From assembly GCF_009649815.1 (NCBI RefSeq), contig NZ_WJIC01000009.1:186001-250000 (forward strand): a stretch of DNA of 64,000 nt. The letters are read 5' to 3'. The notes beneath the pieces are model-generated. The model saw only the letters and a list, made by a program, of their open reading frames with translations, made no database searches and had not been told where the DNA came from. The position numbers were made by a program, and so were the translations under genes. Shown here piece after piece: positions 24,393-33,079 of the stretch. Within the stretch, counting starts at the first letter, position 1. Each line of letters starts with the position of its first letter. This stretch comes from Nocardia sp. SYP-A9097 (GTDB lineage Bacteria; Actinomycetota; Actinomycetes; Mycobacteriales; Mycobacteriaceae).

Positions 24393-25817
24393 ATGAGCGA
24401 CAACAGCGGAAACGAGAAGGCGACCCAGTCGGAACCGACCTCGACGCCCCAGCCCGGCGCCGCCCAGCGTCCGTCACCGGCCACCGCCGCCGGACCCCGC
24501 CCGGGGCCCGCACCGCGCAAACCGGGAGCCCCCAAACCACACGCCGTCAAGCCCACTCCCGGCCCGGCGGCCCAGCACCCGCATCAGATGGTGGTCCCGA
24601 GCGCGAGCGACCCCAGCCAGTGGGGACGAGTCGACGAAGACGGCACGGCCTGGGTCAAGACCACCGAGGGCGAACGCGTCATCGGCTCCTGGCAAGCCGG
24701 TGACGCCGCCGAGGGCCTGGCCCACTTCGGCCGCCGCTTCGACGATCTGGCCACCGAGGTGGCCTTGCTCGAAGCCCGGCTCGCCGCCGGCACCGACGCC
24801 CGCAAGACGAAAACCGCCGCCACCGCGCTTGCCGAAACATTGCCCGAAGCCGCCGTAATCGGCGATATCGACGAACTCACCCAGCGGCTGAAAGCCATTA
24901 TCGAGCACTCCGACGAGGCGGCAGCACACGCCAAGGAAGAGAAGGAACGCTCCCGGCACGAGCAAACCGAGCGCAAAGAAGCCCTCGCCGCCGAGGCCGA
25001 ACACATCGCCACCGAGTCCACCCAGTGGAAGGTCGCGGGCGACCGCCTCCGGGAAATCCTCGACGAATGGAAGACCATCCGCGGAGTGGACCGCAAGGTC
25101 GACGATGCACTGTGGCGGCGCTTCTCCAAGGCCCGCGAGGCATTCAACCGCCGTCGCGGCGCACACTTCGCCGAACTGGATCGCGAACGCGCATCAGCGA
25201 AAACCCACAAGGAAGAGCTCTGCGTCCGCGCCGAGGAACTCGCCGGATCCACCGACTGGGCAGGCACCGCCGCCCTCTTCCGCGACCTGCTCGCCGACTG
25301 GAAAGCAGCCGGACGCGCCCCCCGCGAAGCCGACGAACAACTCTGGAAACGCTTCAAATCCGCCCAAGACGTCTTCTTCGCAGCCCGCAACTCCGCGGCC
25401 TCCGAACGCGACGCCGAATTCGAAGAGAACGCCACCGCCAAGGAAGAACTCCTCCTCCACTACGAAAACCTCAACCCCGAAACCAATCTCGACGCCGCCC
25501 GAGCAGCCCTGCGCGACCTCCAAGAAAAATGGGACGCCATCGGCAAGGTCCCCCGCGAACGCATCCACGACCTGGAAGCCCGCCTCCGCGCAGTCGAAAA
25601 GCGAGTCCGCGACGCGGTAGACGCCCAATGGCGCCGCAGCGACCCCGAAGCCATGGCCCGCGCGGCACAATTCCGCGAGAGAGTCGCCCAGTTCGAGGAA
25701 CAAGCCGCAAAGGCTCAGGCCGCGGGGAAGACCCGGGACGCGGAGAAGGCATTGGAGCAGGCGAAGCAGTGGCGTGAATGGGCAGAGGCCGCCGAAGGCG
25801 CGGTCAGCCAACGCTGA
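24393..25817 (+). CDS. DUF349 domain protein (Rv2731-like)
   Basis: A 474-residue cytoplasmic protein. Residues 1-65 are disordered, rich in Pro, Ala, Gly and Thr. The rest is helical and carries three or more DUF349 units, seen as repeated W-K or W-D anchors: EILDEWKTIRGVDRKVDDALWRRF, split here as EILDEWKTI plus DDALWRRFSKA, then LLADWKAAGRAPREADEQLW and LQEKWDAIGKVPRERI. The C-terminus is a coiled coil (EEQAAKAQAAGKTRD). Homologues with DUF349 include RNA-associated proteins, but no activity is established. It is divergent from the miaA pair. Confidence 0.85.
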   Translation: MSDNSGNEKATQSEPTSTPQPGAAQRPSPATAAGPRPGPAPRKPGAPKPHAVKPTPGPAAQHPHQMVVPSASDPSQWGRVDEDGTAWVKTTEGERVIGSWQAGDAAEGLAHFGRRFDDLATEVALLEARLAAGTDARKTKTAATALAETLPEAAVIGDIDELTQRLKAIIEHSDEAAAHAKEEKERSRHEQTERKEALAAEAEHIATESTQWKVAGDRLREILDEWKTIRGVDRKVDDALWRRFSKAREAFNRRRGAHFAELDRERASAKTHKEELCVRAEELAGSTDWAGTAALFRDLLADWKAAGRAPREADEQLWKRFKSAQDVFFAARNSAASERDAEFEENATAKEELLLHYENLNPETNLDAARAALRDLQEKWDAIGKVPRERIHDLEARLRAVEKRVRDAVDAQWRRSDPEAMARAAQFRERVAQFEEQAAKAQAAGKTRDAEKALEQAKQWREWAEAAEGAVSQR

Positions 25818-26696
25818 CCCGCCCGAGGCGAGCAAGAGCTTCAAAGAACAAGACCAAAAGAAACAAGACGAGAAAAAACAGGACAAAAACCCCACCCCGA
25901 CCTGGACGTGCGCTCACCGGGAACTCACCGTGGCCACCCACGGCGTGTCGCCTCGGTCAGTTCCCGGTGATCAATCGTCCAACCCCGCGAGGGTCTGTTT
26001 TGGTGTCTTTGTCTTTAGTCTTTGGCTCGAGAAGGCAACCACGGCCAGTCCTCCCGTCGAAAACGGGACGATCCGGGCGTAGTCCGGTAGCTCAGGTCGG
26101 GTACGGCAGGCGACGCGCCCAGCGATACCTGCTTTGCCACGGAAATCGCAGGCACAAAATGCAACCGTCGCCGCATTGGGCGGCCCCGAACCGCGATCCG
26201 ATCCCAGGGCATACCCGTGATGCCCCAACCGATATGCCGAGTGTGCACTCACGGCGGTGTTTTGTCCTTTTCCCCGCCACAGCTGCACACTCGCCCGCCA
26301 TAACCGCACACTCGGCAGGCACCCTGCCGGTCGGTAGGTGAATCCTGGTGCGCCGCGCCGGATTCGCCCGATTGCCATGCCGGTTTTGTCGCCATCGCGG
26401 CCACTCCTGACCGCCCCACTGCCAGATTCCTCCCATTCCCATCCGCATGCATGTAATGACGCCGGCAAACGCCGAGTAGACCCCTGCGTAGTTACATGCA
26501 CGTAGTGAATGCCCTGCCGGTCGGTAGGTGGAGAGCGGGCGCGGTGTCAGCGGGATGGGTAGCCGAGGTTCAAAGGGTTGGCTCGGGGGCGGGCGAGGTC
26601 GGGTGGGTTCGAGGTGGGTGCGTTCGGGGTGGGTGGATTGTGTTGGGGGGCAAGGGGAACGGGGCGGCGGGCGGCGGGGTGTGGTTAGGGTGGGGT
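25818..26696. other. 879-bp intergenic region with several inverted and direct repeats
   Basis: No gene is supported here. It begins with a purine-rich run (about 25840-25890). TGCCGAGTGTGC at 26235-26246 pairs with GCACACTCGGCA at 26306-26317 (12 bp, 59 bp apart), with a second partner TGCACACTCG at 26284-26293. The 19-bp sequence CCCTGCCGGTCGGTAGGTG occurs twice, at 26322-26340 and 26512-26530, and between these copies lies one member of a dispersed hairpin family (26448-26500). From 26530 the plus strand becomes strikingly G-rich up to the phosphatase-like start. Confidence 0.7.
26448..26500 (-). repeat. Dispersed hairpin element with conserved loop, copy A
   Basis: On the minus strand the loop reads CTACTCGGCGTTTGCC (plus positions 26464-26479). 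The outer arms TGCATGTAA (26448-26456) and TTACATGCA (26492-26500) pair perfectly; the inner stem has two mismatches. It shares the loop with copies at 35116-35180 and 45395-45453. Confidence 0.75.
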
Positions 26697-27506
26697 ATGG
26701 GACCTACTCGGGAAGAGGTTGTCGCGCATTTGCTGGCGACGGGGATGGCGGGGCAGGTGGCTACGCCTCGGGAGAACAATTTGGATCACTATCAGCGGTT
26801 GGCTTATCGGGATCCGGATTACATGTTCGGGTTGAATCCCGGGCGGGGGTGGGATCAGGATGCGATTTTGGAGTTGATGGCGCAGAAAGTCGGGGTGGAT
26901 CCGCGGGCGAGTTTTCGGCACGGGGTGGACACCATTGATCCGGAACTGACTGTGGCGGCGCTGGATCGGTATGCGGCGCGGTTCGACAAGGCATTGCGGG
27001 AGAAGCAGCGGGTGCTGTTCGCGACCGGGCATCCGCGGACTTTGGCTCGGCTTTATCAGCGGCTTGCGGCGGCGTTGACCGAGGCCGGAGGGACGGTGGT
27101 CGAGGTCGGGGCGGGTTCGGGATACGACGGGTATACCCGGCACGGGTGGCAGCGGCTCGAGGTCGACTCCTTTCTGGGGGTCGCGACGCTCGGGGATGCG
27201 GGCGGATCGGTGCATACGCACTCCGATCGGCCGATCCGGCTGGTGCTGGCGGCATTGGAGCAGGCGGGTGCGGCGCTGCCGGATCTCGTTGTCGCGGACC
27301 ATGGTTGGTGTGGTGGCGCGGCCTTCGCCGGGATCGATGCCATCGGTTTCGCCGACTGCAATGATCCGGCGTTGTTTGTCGGCGAGGAGGAGGGCACGGT
27401 CGCGGTGTCGGTCCCACTCGACGATGGCGTCGATGCCCCGGAATACGACCTGCTCGGCGCCTACATTCTGGCCGCGTCCGAAAACAGGATGGACTTCGGT
27501 CTATGA
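26697..27506 (+). CDS. Phosphatase-like conserved protein
   Basis: A 269-residue cytoplasmic protein of an actinobacterial family usually labelled phosphatase. Landmarks are PRENNLDHYQRLAYRDP near residue 25, DTIDPELTVAALDRYAARF near 78, LFATGHPRTLARLYQRLAAA near 105, PDLVVADHGWCGGAAFAGID near 200 and DCNDPALFVGEEEGTVAVSV near 225. The Asp/His-rich segments could bind metal, but the reaction is unknown to me. Upstream DNA is G-rich and Gly/Val codons there do not look coding, so ATG 26697 is preferred. Its third codon positions favour G and T more than neighbouring genes do. Confidence 0.75.
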   Translation: MGPTREEVVAHLLATGMAGQVATPRENNLDHYQRLAYRDPDYMFGLNPGRGWDQDAILELMAQKVGVDPRASFRHGVDTIDPELTVAALDRYAARFDKALREKQRVLFATGHPRTLARLYQRLAAALTEAGGTVVEVGAGSGYDGYTRHGWQRLEVDSFLGVATLGDAGGSVHTHSDRPIRLVLAALEQAGAALPDLVVADHGWCGGAAFAGIDAIGFADCNDPALFVGEEEGTVAVSVPLDDGVDAPEYDLLGAYILAASENRMDFGL

Positions 27507-27622
27507 CGTGACGCACTGACGCTGGGGACCTTCGGCCCTACTGCGAAATCTGAACGGCAAGCAGCGTATTGACTGCATTCACGAACGGCCGATTCAGCCA
27601 AGCGGAAAGGCGGACAACGACA

Positions 27623-28582
27623 TTGCCACGGGATCTGACGCAGCGGGAGATTCTCACCGAACTCGAGCCGATCGCAGGACAGGCTCTCGATCGGCACCTG
27701 TCGGTATTCAAGGATTGGCATCCGCACGATTACATCCCCTGGGATGAGGGCCGTAACTTCGCAATGCTCGGCGGCGACGACTGGGATCCATCGCAATCCA
27801 AATTGTCCGAGGTCGCCAAGGCCGCGTTGATCACCAATCTGCTCACCGAGGACAACCTGCCCTCCTATCACCGGGAGATCGCCGAGAACTTCTCCCAGGA
27901 CGGCGCGTGGGGATCCTGGGTCGGGCGCTGGACCGCGGAGGAGAACCGGCACAGTATCGCCATTCGCGATTACCTGGTCGTGACTCGCGGCGTCGATCCG
28001 GTCGCGCTGGAGAACGACCGAATGATCCACATGACCAACGGATTCGCGCCGCTACCCGAACAGGCACCCGGCGCCGACCACTCCGGATTCCTGTTCTCGG
28101 TCGCCTATGTGAGCTTCCAGGAGCTCGCCACCCGGATCAGCCATCGCAATACCGCGAAGATCTGCGACGATCCGATCGCGGAGCGCATGCTGCAACGCAT
28201 CGCCCTCGACGAGAACCTGCACATGATCTTCTATCGCGCGATGTGCGGTGCGGCACTGGAATTGGTGCCGGATCAGGCGATCGACGCCATCGATCTGATT
28301 GTCGAGAATTTCCGGATGCCCGGCACCGGTATGCCCAATTTCCGGCGGCACGGCGTATTGATGGCCAAGCACGGCGTCTACGATCTACGCCAGCATCTCG
28401 AGGAGGTACTCATGCCGGTGATCCGGCAGTGGAATATCTTCGGGCGCAATGATTTCGGCCCGCGTGGCGAGCAGGCGCGGGAACGGCTGGCGGCCTTCCT
28501 CACGGATTTGGAGCAGGTGAAGATCCCCCGATTCGAGGAGCAGCGGGACCGCGCCCTCGCGCGGGAGCGAGCCCGGGTATAG
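27623..28582 (+). CDS. Acyl-ACP desaturase (DesA-like)
   Basis: A ferritin-like diiron enzyme, 319 residues from TTG 27623; TTG 27569 would add 18 residues that look non-homologous. The N-terminus ILTELEPIAGQALDRHLSVF and DWHPHDYIPWDEGRNF match mycobacterial DesA1/DesA2. Diiron ligand motifs are EENRHS (about residue 120) and DENLHM (about 205). Such enzymes place a double bond into acyl chains on acyl carrier protein, using ferredoxin and oxygen, and in mycolate-containing bacteria feed mycolic acid synthesis. It stands between the phosphatase-like gene and a bidirectional terminator. Confidence 0.92.
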   Translation: MPRDLTQREILTELEPIAGQALDRHLSVFKDWHPHDYIPWDEGRNFAMLGGDDWDPSQSKLSEVAKAALITNLLTEDNLPSYHREIAENFSQDGAWGSWVGRWTAEENRHSIAIRDYLVVTRGVDPVALENDRMIHMTNGFAPLPEQAPGADHSGFLFSVAYVSFQELATRISHRNTAKICDDPIAERMLQRIALDENLHMIFYRAMCGAALELVPDQAIDAIDLIVENFRMPGTGMPNFRRHGVLMAKHGVYDLRQHLEEVLMPVIRQWNIFGRNDFGPRGEQARERLAAFLTDLEQVKIPRFEEQRDRALARERARV

Positions 28583-28600
28583 CTCCGAGAACGAAAGCGG

Positions 28601-28632
28601 CCCGGCGGCAACCACATCGGGTTGCCGCCGGG
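28601..28632. terminator. Bidirectional terminator between convergent genes
   Basis: A perfect 13-bp stem CCCGGCGGCAACC / GGTTGCCGCCGGG with a six-base loop (28614-28619). It starts 18 bases after the desaturase stop and ends 11 bases before the convergent gene's stop, so it can serve both. Confidence 0.8.
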
Positions 28633-28643
28633 CTCGCGGGAAG

Positions 28644-29519
28644 CTACTTGTCGCCGAAGAGACGGCGGCGGTCGCGTTCCTCGGCTTCGGCGGCGGCGAT
28701 CCGGCGCTGTTCCTCGGCGGCCAGCTGCACCGAGGTGCGGCTCCAGACCACGCGAATCCAGTGGAAGGTCAGCACCATGATCGCGACGGTGGCCAGGATC
28801 AGGCCCGCGCCCGGTCCCGCGCCGTGATAGTTGCCCAGGCCCGGGGTGTTCCGATGCCAGATGGAGAAGACGCCGAAGACGCTGCCGATGGCCGATCCGG
28901 CGACCGCGATCCAGGCCAGCACCCAGCGCCGGGTGACCAGCGCGAGCAGTGAGAAGCCGATACCGAAGACCACGACGAACCATTCGAAGACCCGCGACGG
29001 CAATCCGATGTGCTCGGCCTTGGCGGCCGCGTCATACATGATCACGTCGAATCCGCGTGCCGTGCCCGCATGCGGCAGCACCAGCGAGAACAGCAGCAGG
29101 AAGACCGCACCGGCGACCACCATGGCGCGCGCGCCGGGATCGATCTCGCCCGCGATCTTGCGCTCGACGGCCTCCAGATCGGCCCGGAACTGCTCGAAGT
29201 CCTGACTTTCCTCGGCCGACTTCATGGTCTCCTCATTCGCCTCGGGCACGTCATCGCGCGCCGAATCTGATTGTGCGGCTGAATCTTCCGCCTGCTCCCG
29301 AGCTCCGGCCGGTGCGGGCGTGGCGCCCTGCCCATTCGCGGCGGAATCGCCGTTCGCGTCTGGGTCTGACACTGAGCCGCTGGAAGGTTCACGCGCCGAG
29401 CCCATCCCAGCGACATCATCGGACTGACGCGCGGCCGAGTCACCCGCCGCGCCGGGATCCGGAGCGGGGCCGCGAGAATCGCGGGAGTCGTCGGGGCCAT
29501 TGGACTGCTGCTCGGTCAT
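28644..29519 (-). CDS. Rv2732c-like membrane protein
   Basis: A 291-residue protein. Residues 1-105 are acidic and disordered (Ser, Asp, Ala, Gln-rich). Then come about four membrane segments (MVVAGAVFLLLFSLVLPHAG, VFEWFVVVFGIGFSLLALV, RWVLAWIAVAGSAIGSVFGV, AGLILATVAIMVLTFHWIRV) and a charged C-terminal tail (LAAEEQRRIAAAEAEERDRR). It occupies the same place beside miaB as Rv2732c of M. tuberculosis, whose function is not known. The acidic N-terminus is longer than expected and may be cytoplasmic. Confidence 0.85.
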   Translation of the reverse strand: MTEQQSNGPDDSRDSRGPAPDPGAAGDSAARQSDDVAGMGSAREPSSGSVSDPDANGDSAANGQGATPAPAGAREQAEDSAAQSDSARDDVPEANEETMKSAEESQDFEQFRADLEAVERKIAGEIDPGARAMVVAGAVFLLLFSLVLPHAGTARGFDVIMYDAAAKAEHIGLPSRVFEWFVVVFGIGFSLLALVTRRWVLAWIAVAGSAIGSVFGVFSIWHRNTPGLGNYHGAGPGAGLILATVAIMVLTFHWIRVVWSRTSVQLAAEEQRRIAAAEAEERDRRRLFGDK

Positions 29520-29600
29520 TTGTGGTGATCCTGAGTCATGCGGGAGTGGTGTCGCCCCATCATGCCCCGGCCCGAAATCCGGCTACTACGCGGTGTCGGA

Positions 29601-31166
29601 TCACGCGCCGCATTCGGAACCGCAGCCCGCTGCGGCGGTTTCGACGACGAGAGGCTTGCCGATGCTGGGGAGACCGAGGCCGACGCCGATGGGAGCGGTT
29701 TTGGGCGTGATGCCGCGTTCGTGGGCGTCGCCGGCGGCGGTGCGGCGATGGGATTGCACAGGTGCGTCGGCAATGAGGTGATGCGGCGCGGCCTCGGTGA
29801 CCGCGACGGTGACAATGTCACCCGGCCGGATTTCCGAGCCCGCGGGCAGGTCCGCCGGCGGCCGGAAGTGCACCAGGCGACCGTCACGTGCGCGACCGCT
29901 CATCCGGGCGGTGACGGCGTTCTTCTTGCCCGCCCCCTCCGCGACCAGCAGTTCGACGGTGGTGCCGATGAGTTCCTGATTGGCTTCCAGCGAGACCTGC
30001 TCCTGCAGTGCGATGAGTCGCATATAGCGCTCCTGCACCACTTCCTTGGGCAGCTGATCGGGCATCTCCGCGGCGGGCGTGCCGGGGCGGATGGAGTACT
30101 GGAAGGTGTAGGCGCTGGTGAAACGCGCCTTTCGCACCACATCCAGGGTGGCCTGGAAATCCTCCTCGGTCTCACCCGGGAAGCCGACAATGATGTCGGT
30201 GGTGATGGCCGCGTGTGGCATTACGGCGCGCACCTTCTCGATGATGCCGAGGAATTTGGTGCTGCGGTACGAGCGCTTCATGGCTTTGAGCACCCGGTCC
30301 GAGCCGGATTGCAGCGGCATATGTAACTGCGGGCAAACATTGGGTGTTTCAGCCATCGCCTCGATGACGTCATCGGTGAATTCTGCGGGATGCGGGGACG
30401 TGAACCGCACCCGCTCGAGACCCTCGATCGCACCGCAGGCGCGCAGCAGTTTCGCGAACGCCCCGCGATCACGCTCCTCGGAGGGATCGGCGAAGGAGAC
30501 ACCGTAGGCATTGACGTTCTGCCCGAGCAGCGTCACCTCCATAACGCCCTGATCGACCAGTGCCTGCACCTCGGCGAGCACATCGCCGGGCCGTCGATCG
30601 ACCTCTTTACCGCGCAGCGCCGGCACGATGCAGAACGTGCAGGTGTTGTTGCAGCCCACCGAGATCGACACCCATCCGGCATACGCGGATTCGCGCTTGG
30701 CGGGCAGCGTGGAGGGGAACGCCTCCAACGATTCGATGATCTCGACCTGGGCTTCTTCATTGTGCCGGGCACGCTCGAGCAGCACCGGCAGTGAGCCGAT
30801 GTTGTGCGTGCCGAACACCACGTCCACGTACGGCGCCTTCTTGACGACGGTGTCGCGGTCCTTCTGCGCGAGACAGCCACCCACCGCGATCTGCATGCCA
30901 GGGCGTTCGGCCTTGATCGGCGCGAGATGACTGAGCGTGCCGTAGAGCTTGTTGTCGGCGTTCTCGCGGACCGCGCAGGTATTGAAAACGACCAGGTCGG
31001 CGGTGTCGCCGGTGTCGGCTTTCACGTACCCGGCGTCTTCGAGCAGGCCCGAAAGTCGTTCGGAGTCGTGCACATTCATCTGGCAGCCGTAGGTGCGCAC
31101 CTCGTAGGTGCGTGCGTCCTGCTCGGCGACCGCGTCATGTGCTGAAACCTGCCCCAACGAATTCAC
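29601..31166 (-). CDS. miaB: tRNA-2-methylthio-N6-dimethylallyladenosine synthase
   Basis: A 521-residue radical SAM methylthiotransferase from GTG 31166. The N-terminal UPF0004 domain holds its three cluster cysteines (TYGCQMN, FNTCAVR, VGGCLAQ). The radical SAM motif is CNNTCTFC (about residue 175), and the TRAM domain lies at about 400-470. It adds the methylthio group to i6A37 made by MiaA. About 50 extra C-terminal residues (ERGITPKTAPIGVGLGLPS) follow the TRAM domain, ending in a Cys-containing tail (GCGSECGA). Neighbours match the mycobacterial order. Confidence 0.97.
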   Translation of the reverse strand: MNSLGQVSAHDAVAEQDARTYEVRTYGCQMNVHDSERLSGLLEDAGYVKADTGDTADLVVFNTCAVRENADNKLYGTLSHLAPIKAERPGMQIAVGGCLAQKDRDTVVKKAPYVDVVFGTHNIGSLPVLLERARHNEEAQVEIIESLEAFPSTLPAKRESAYAGWVSISVGCNNTCTFCIVPALRGKEVDRRPGDVLAEVQALVDQGVMEVTLLGQNVNAYGVSFADPSEERDRGAFAKLLRACGAIEGLERVRFTSPHPAEFTDDVIEAMAETPNVCPQLHMPLQSGSDRVLKAMKRSYRSTKFLGIIEKVRAVMPHAAITTDIIVGFPGETEEDFQATLDVVRKARFTSAYTFQYSIRPGTPAAEMPDQLPKEVVQERYMRLIALQEQVSLEANQELIGTTVELLVAEGAGKKNAVTARMSGRARDGRLVHFRPPADLPAGSEIRPGDIVTVAVTEAAPHHLIADAPVQSHRRTAAGDAHERGITPKTAPIGVGLGLPSIGKPLVVETAAAGCGSECGA

Positions 31167-31280
31167 CCAACCAGGGTAATCGTTGGCCTCCGCGGCCCGT
31201 AAACCCGTCCGGCTGCGGTGACCTGCGTCTCCGCGATCACTGCGGCGTCAATCCCCGGTTACGGGAGGGTGTCGAGTCGC

Positions 31281-31331
31281 GGCACAGTACCTGCGCTCAG
31301 ACCAAAGACGAGCATTTCGGGCACAGTGCCT
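31281..31331 (+). promoter_or_regulatory. Direct repeat before gluA
   Basis: GGCACAGTACCT at 31281-31292 recurs as GGCACAGTGCCT at 31320-31331, 39 bases apart; the second is itself nearly palindromic and ends 15 bases before the gluA ATG. It may be an operator pair for the glutamate operon; no known nitrogen-regulator consensus was recognised. Confidence 0.35.
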
Positions 31332-31346
31332 CTAAGGTCACAGGTC

Positions 31347-32114
31347 ATGACCGACGCGCCTGAATCCATCAGCAAGTCCGCGCCGATGATTTCGATGCGG
31401 AGTGTGGACAAGCACTTCGGCTCGCTGCACGTGCTGCGTGACATCAATCTCGAAGTGCCCTCCGGGCAGGTCGTGATCGTGGTGGGACCATCCGGCTCCG
31501 GCAAGTCGACCCTGTGCCGCACCATCAATCGACTCGAGACCATCGACTCCGGGGAAATCGCCATCGACGGGGCGAACCTGCCCGATGAGGGCAAGGCCCT
31601 GGCCAAACTGCGCGCCGACGTGGGGATGGTGTTCCAGTCCTTCAATCTGTTCGCGCACAAGACCATTGTCGAGAACGTCATGCTCGCGCCGGTGAAGGTG
31701 CGCGGCACCGACAAGACCCAGGCCCGCAAGCACGCCATGGAATTGCTGGAGCGGGTCGGCATCGCCAATCAGGCGGACAAGTATCCGGCGCAATTGTCCG
31801 GTGGACAGCAGCAGCGAGTGGCAATCGCCCGCGCGCTGGCCATGAATCCCAAGGTGATGCTCTTCGACGAGCCCACCTCCGCACTCGACCCGGAGATGGT
31901 CTCCGAGGTGCTCGAGGTGATGGTGCAGCTGGCCAAGGACGGTATGACCATGGTCGTGGTCACGCACGAGATGGGCTTCGCGCGGCGCGCGGGCAATCGC
32001 GTGCTGTTCATGGCCGACGGGCAGATTGTCGAGGACACCGATCCGGACGCCTTCTTCACCGCACCCAAATCCGATCGCGCGAAGGACTTCCTCGGCAAAA
32101 TCCTCAGCCATTGA
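31347..32114 (+). CDS. gluA: Glutamate ABC transporter ATP-binding protein
   Basis: A 255-residue ABC ATPase of the polar amino acid group. The Walker A is GPSGSGKST, signature LSGGQQQRVAIARALA, Walker B VMLFDEPTSALDP, and the switch histidine is in VVVTHEMGF. It powers GluCD with the binding protein GluB. ATG 31347 is chosen; ATG 31386 would still keep the domain. The position after miaB and before recX reproduces the corynebacterial gluABCD locus, which imports glutamate. Confidence 0.95.
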   Translation: MTDAPESISKSAPMISMRSVDKHFGSLHVLRDINLEVPSGQVVIVVGPSGSGKSTLCRTINRLETIDSGEIAIDGANLPDEGKALAKLRADVGMVFQSFNLFAHKTIVENVMLAPVKVRGTDKTQARKHAMELLERVGIANQADKYPAQLSGGQQQRVAIARALAMNPKVMLFDEPTSALDPEMVSEVLEVMVQLAKDGMTMVVVTHEMGFARRAGNRVLFMADGQIVEDTDPDAFFTAPKSDRAKDFLGKILSH

Positions 32115-32159
32115 TCCATCGCTACAGAGCCTGATCTCCCTACACCAGAAGGACTCCCG

Positions 32160-32993
32160 ATGCGTTTCAACCAGGTACTCAAGGTCGCGGCCGGGGCACT
32201 CGCCCTGGCCGTCGTCGCCACCGGATGTGGTGGGGGCAGCGACAAGTCGGCCGGCGACAATGCCGCCAACGGCAAGCTCACCGTCGGTATCAAGTACGAC
32301 CAGCCGGGTCTGGGCCTGCACAACAAGGACGGCTCGTTCAGCGGCTTCGACGTGGATGTGGCCAAGTACATCGGCGCGAAGCTGGGTGTGAAGCCGGAGA
32401 ACATCACGTTCAAGGAGTCGCCGTCGGCGCAGCGCGAGACGCTGCTGCAGAACGGGCAGGTCGATTTCATCGCCGCGACCTACTCGATCACCGATAAGCG
32501 CAAGGAGAAGGTCGATTTCGCGGGTCCGTACTACGTGACCGGGCAGTCGCTGCTGGTGCGTTCGGACAATACCGATATCACCGGCGCCGATTCGCTCAAC
32601 GGCAATAAGAAGCTGTGCTCGGTGAAGGGTTCGACCCCGGCGCAGAACATCAAGGACAAGTACGCCAAGGATGTTCAGCTGCAGGAGTACGACACGTACT
32701 CGCTGTGCGTGGAGGCGCTCAAGTCCGGGTCCGTGGACGCGCTGACCACCGATGACATCATTCTGCGTGGTTACGCGGCGCAGTCGCCGGGTGCGCTGAA
32801 GGTGGTCGGTAAGCCGTTCACCACCGAGAAGTACGGAATCGGTGTCAAGAAGGGCGATACCGAGATCCGCAACAAGATCAATGACGCCATCGAGGCCATG
32901 ATCGCGGACGGTTCCTGGAAGGCGGCGCTCGAAAAGAACTTCGCCGGAACCGGTTTCGAGATCCCGGCGCCGCCGCAGGTCGACCGGTACTGA
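32160..32993 (+). CDS. gluB: Glutamate-binding lipoprotein
   Basis: A 277-residue type 2 periplasmic-binding protein with a signal peptide and lipobox (VVATGCGGG, Cys about residue 23). The solute-binding pattern is clear: SGFDVDVAKYIGAKLGV, VDFIAATYSITDKRKEKVDF (split around residue 105) and TTDDIILRGYA. It captures glutamate outside the membrane and delivers it to GluCD. A strong hairpin follows 11 bases after the stop, so binding protein can be made in excess over the permeases. Confidence 0.95.
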   Translation: MRFNQVLKVAAGALALAVVATGCGGGSDKSAGDNAANGKLTVGIKYDQPGLGLHNKDGSFSGFDVDVAKYIGAKLGVKPENITFKESPSAQRETLLQNGQVDFIAATYSITDKRKEKVDFAGPYYVTGQSLLVRSDNTDITGADSLNGNKKLCSVKGSTPAQNIKDKYAKDVQLQEYDTYSLCVEALKSGSVDALTTDDIILRGYAAQSPGALKVVGKPFTTEKYGIGVKKGDTEIRNKINDAIEAMIADGSWKAALEKNFAGTGFEIPAPPQVDRY

Positions 32994-33004
32994 GTTGAAC
33001 CGAT

Positions 33005-33031
33005 GTGCCGGGCGGTGAATCCGCCCGGCAC
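33005..33031 (+). terminator. gluB-gluC intercistronic hairpin (attenuator-like)
   Basis: A perfect 11-bp stem GTGCCGGGCGG / CCGCCCGGCAC with loop TGAAT. It follows gluB by 11 bases and precedes gluC by 48. There is no T-tract. It likely stabilises or partially terminates the transcript so that GluB is made in excess of GluCD. Confidence 0.7.
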
Positions 33032-33079
33032 ACTTCGTATTTCGCGGAGAAATACTGTGAACGGAGGGACGCGCGCGCC

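Noticed and set aside
25971..26501. Minus-strand 176-codon frame in the large intergenic region
   Set aside because: It contains the inverted repeats and a hairpin element, has no family resemblance, and its composition is not that of a neighbouring gene.
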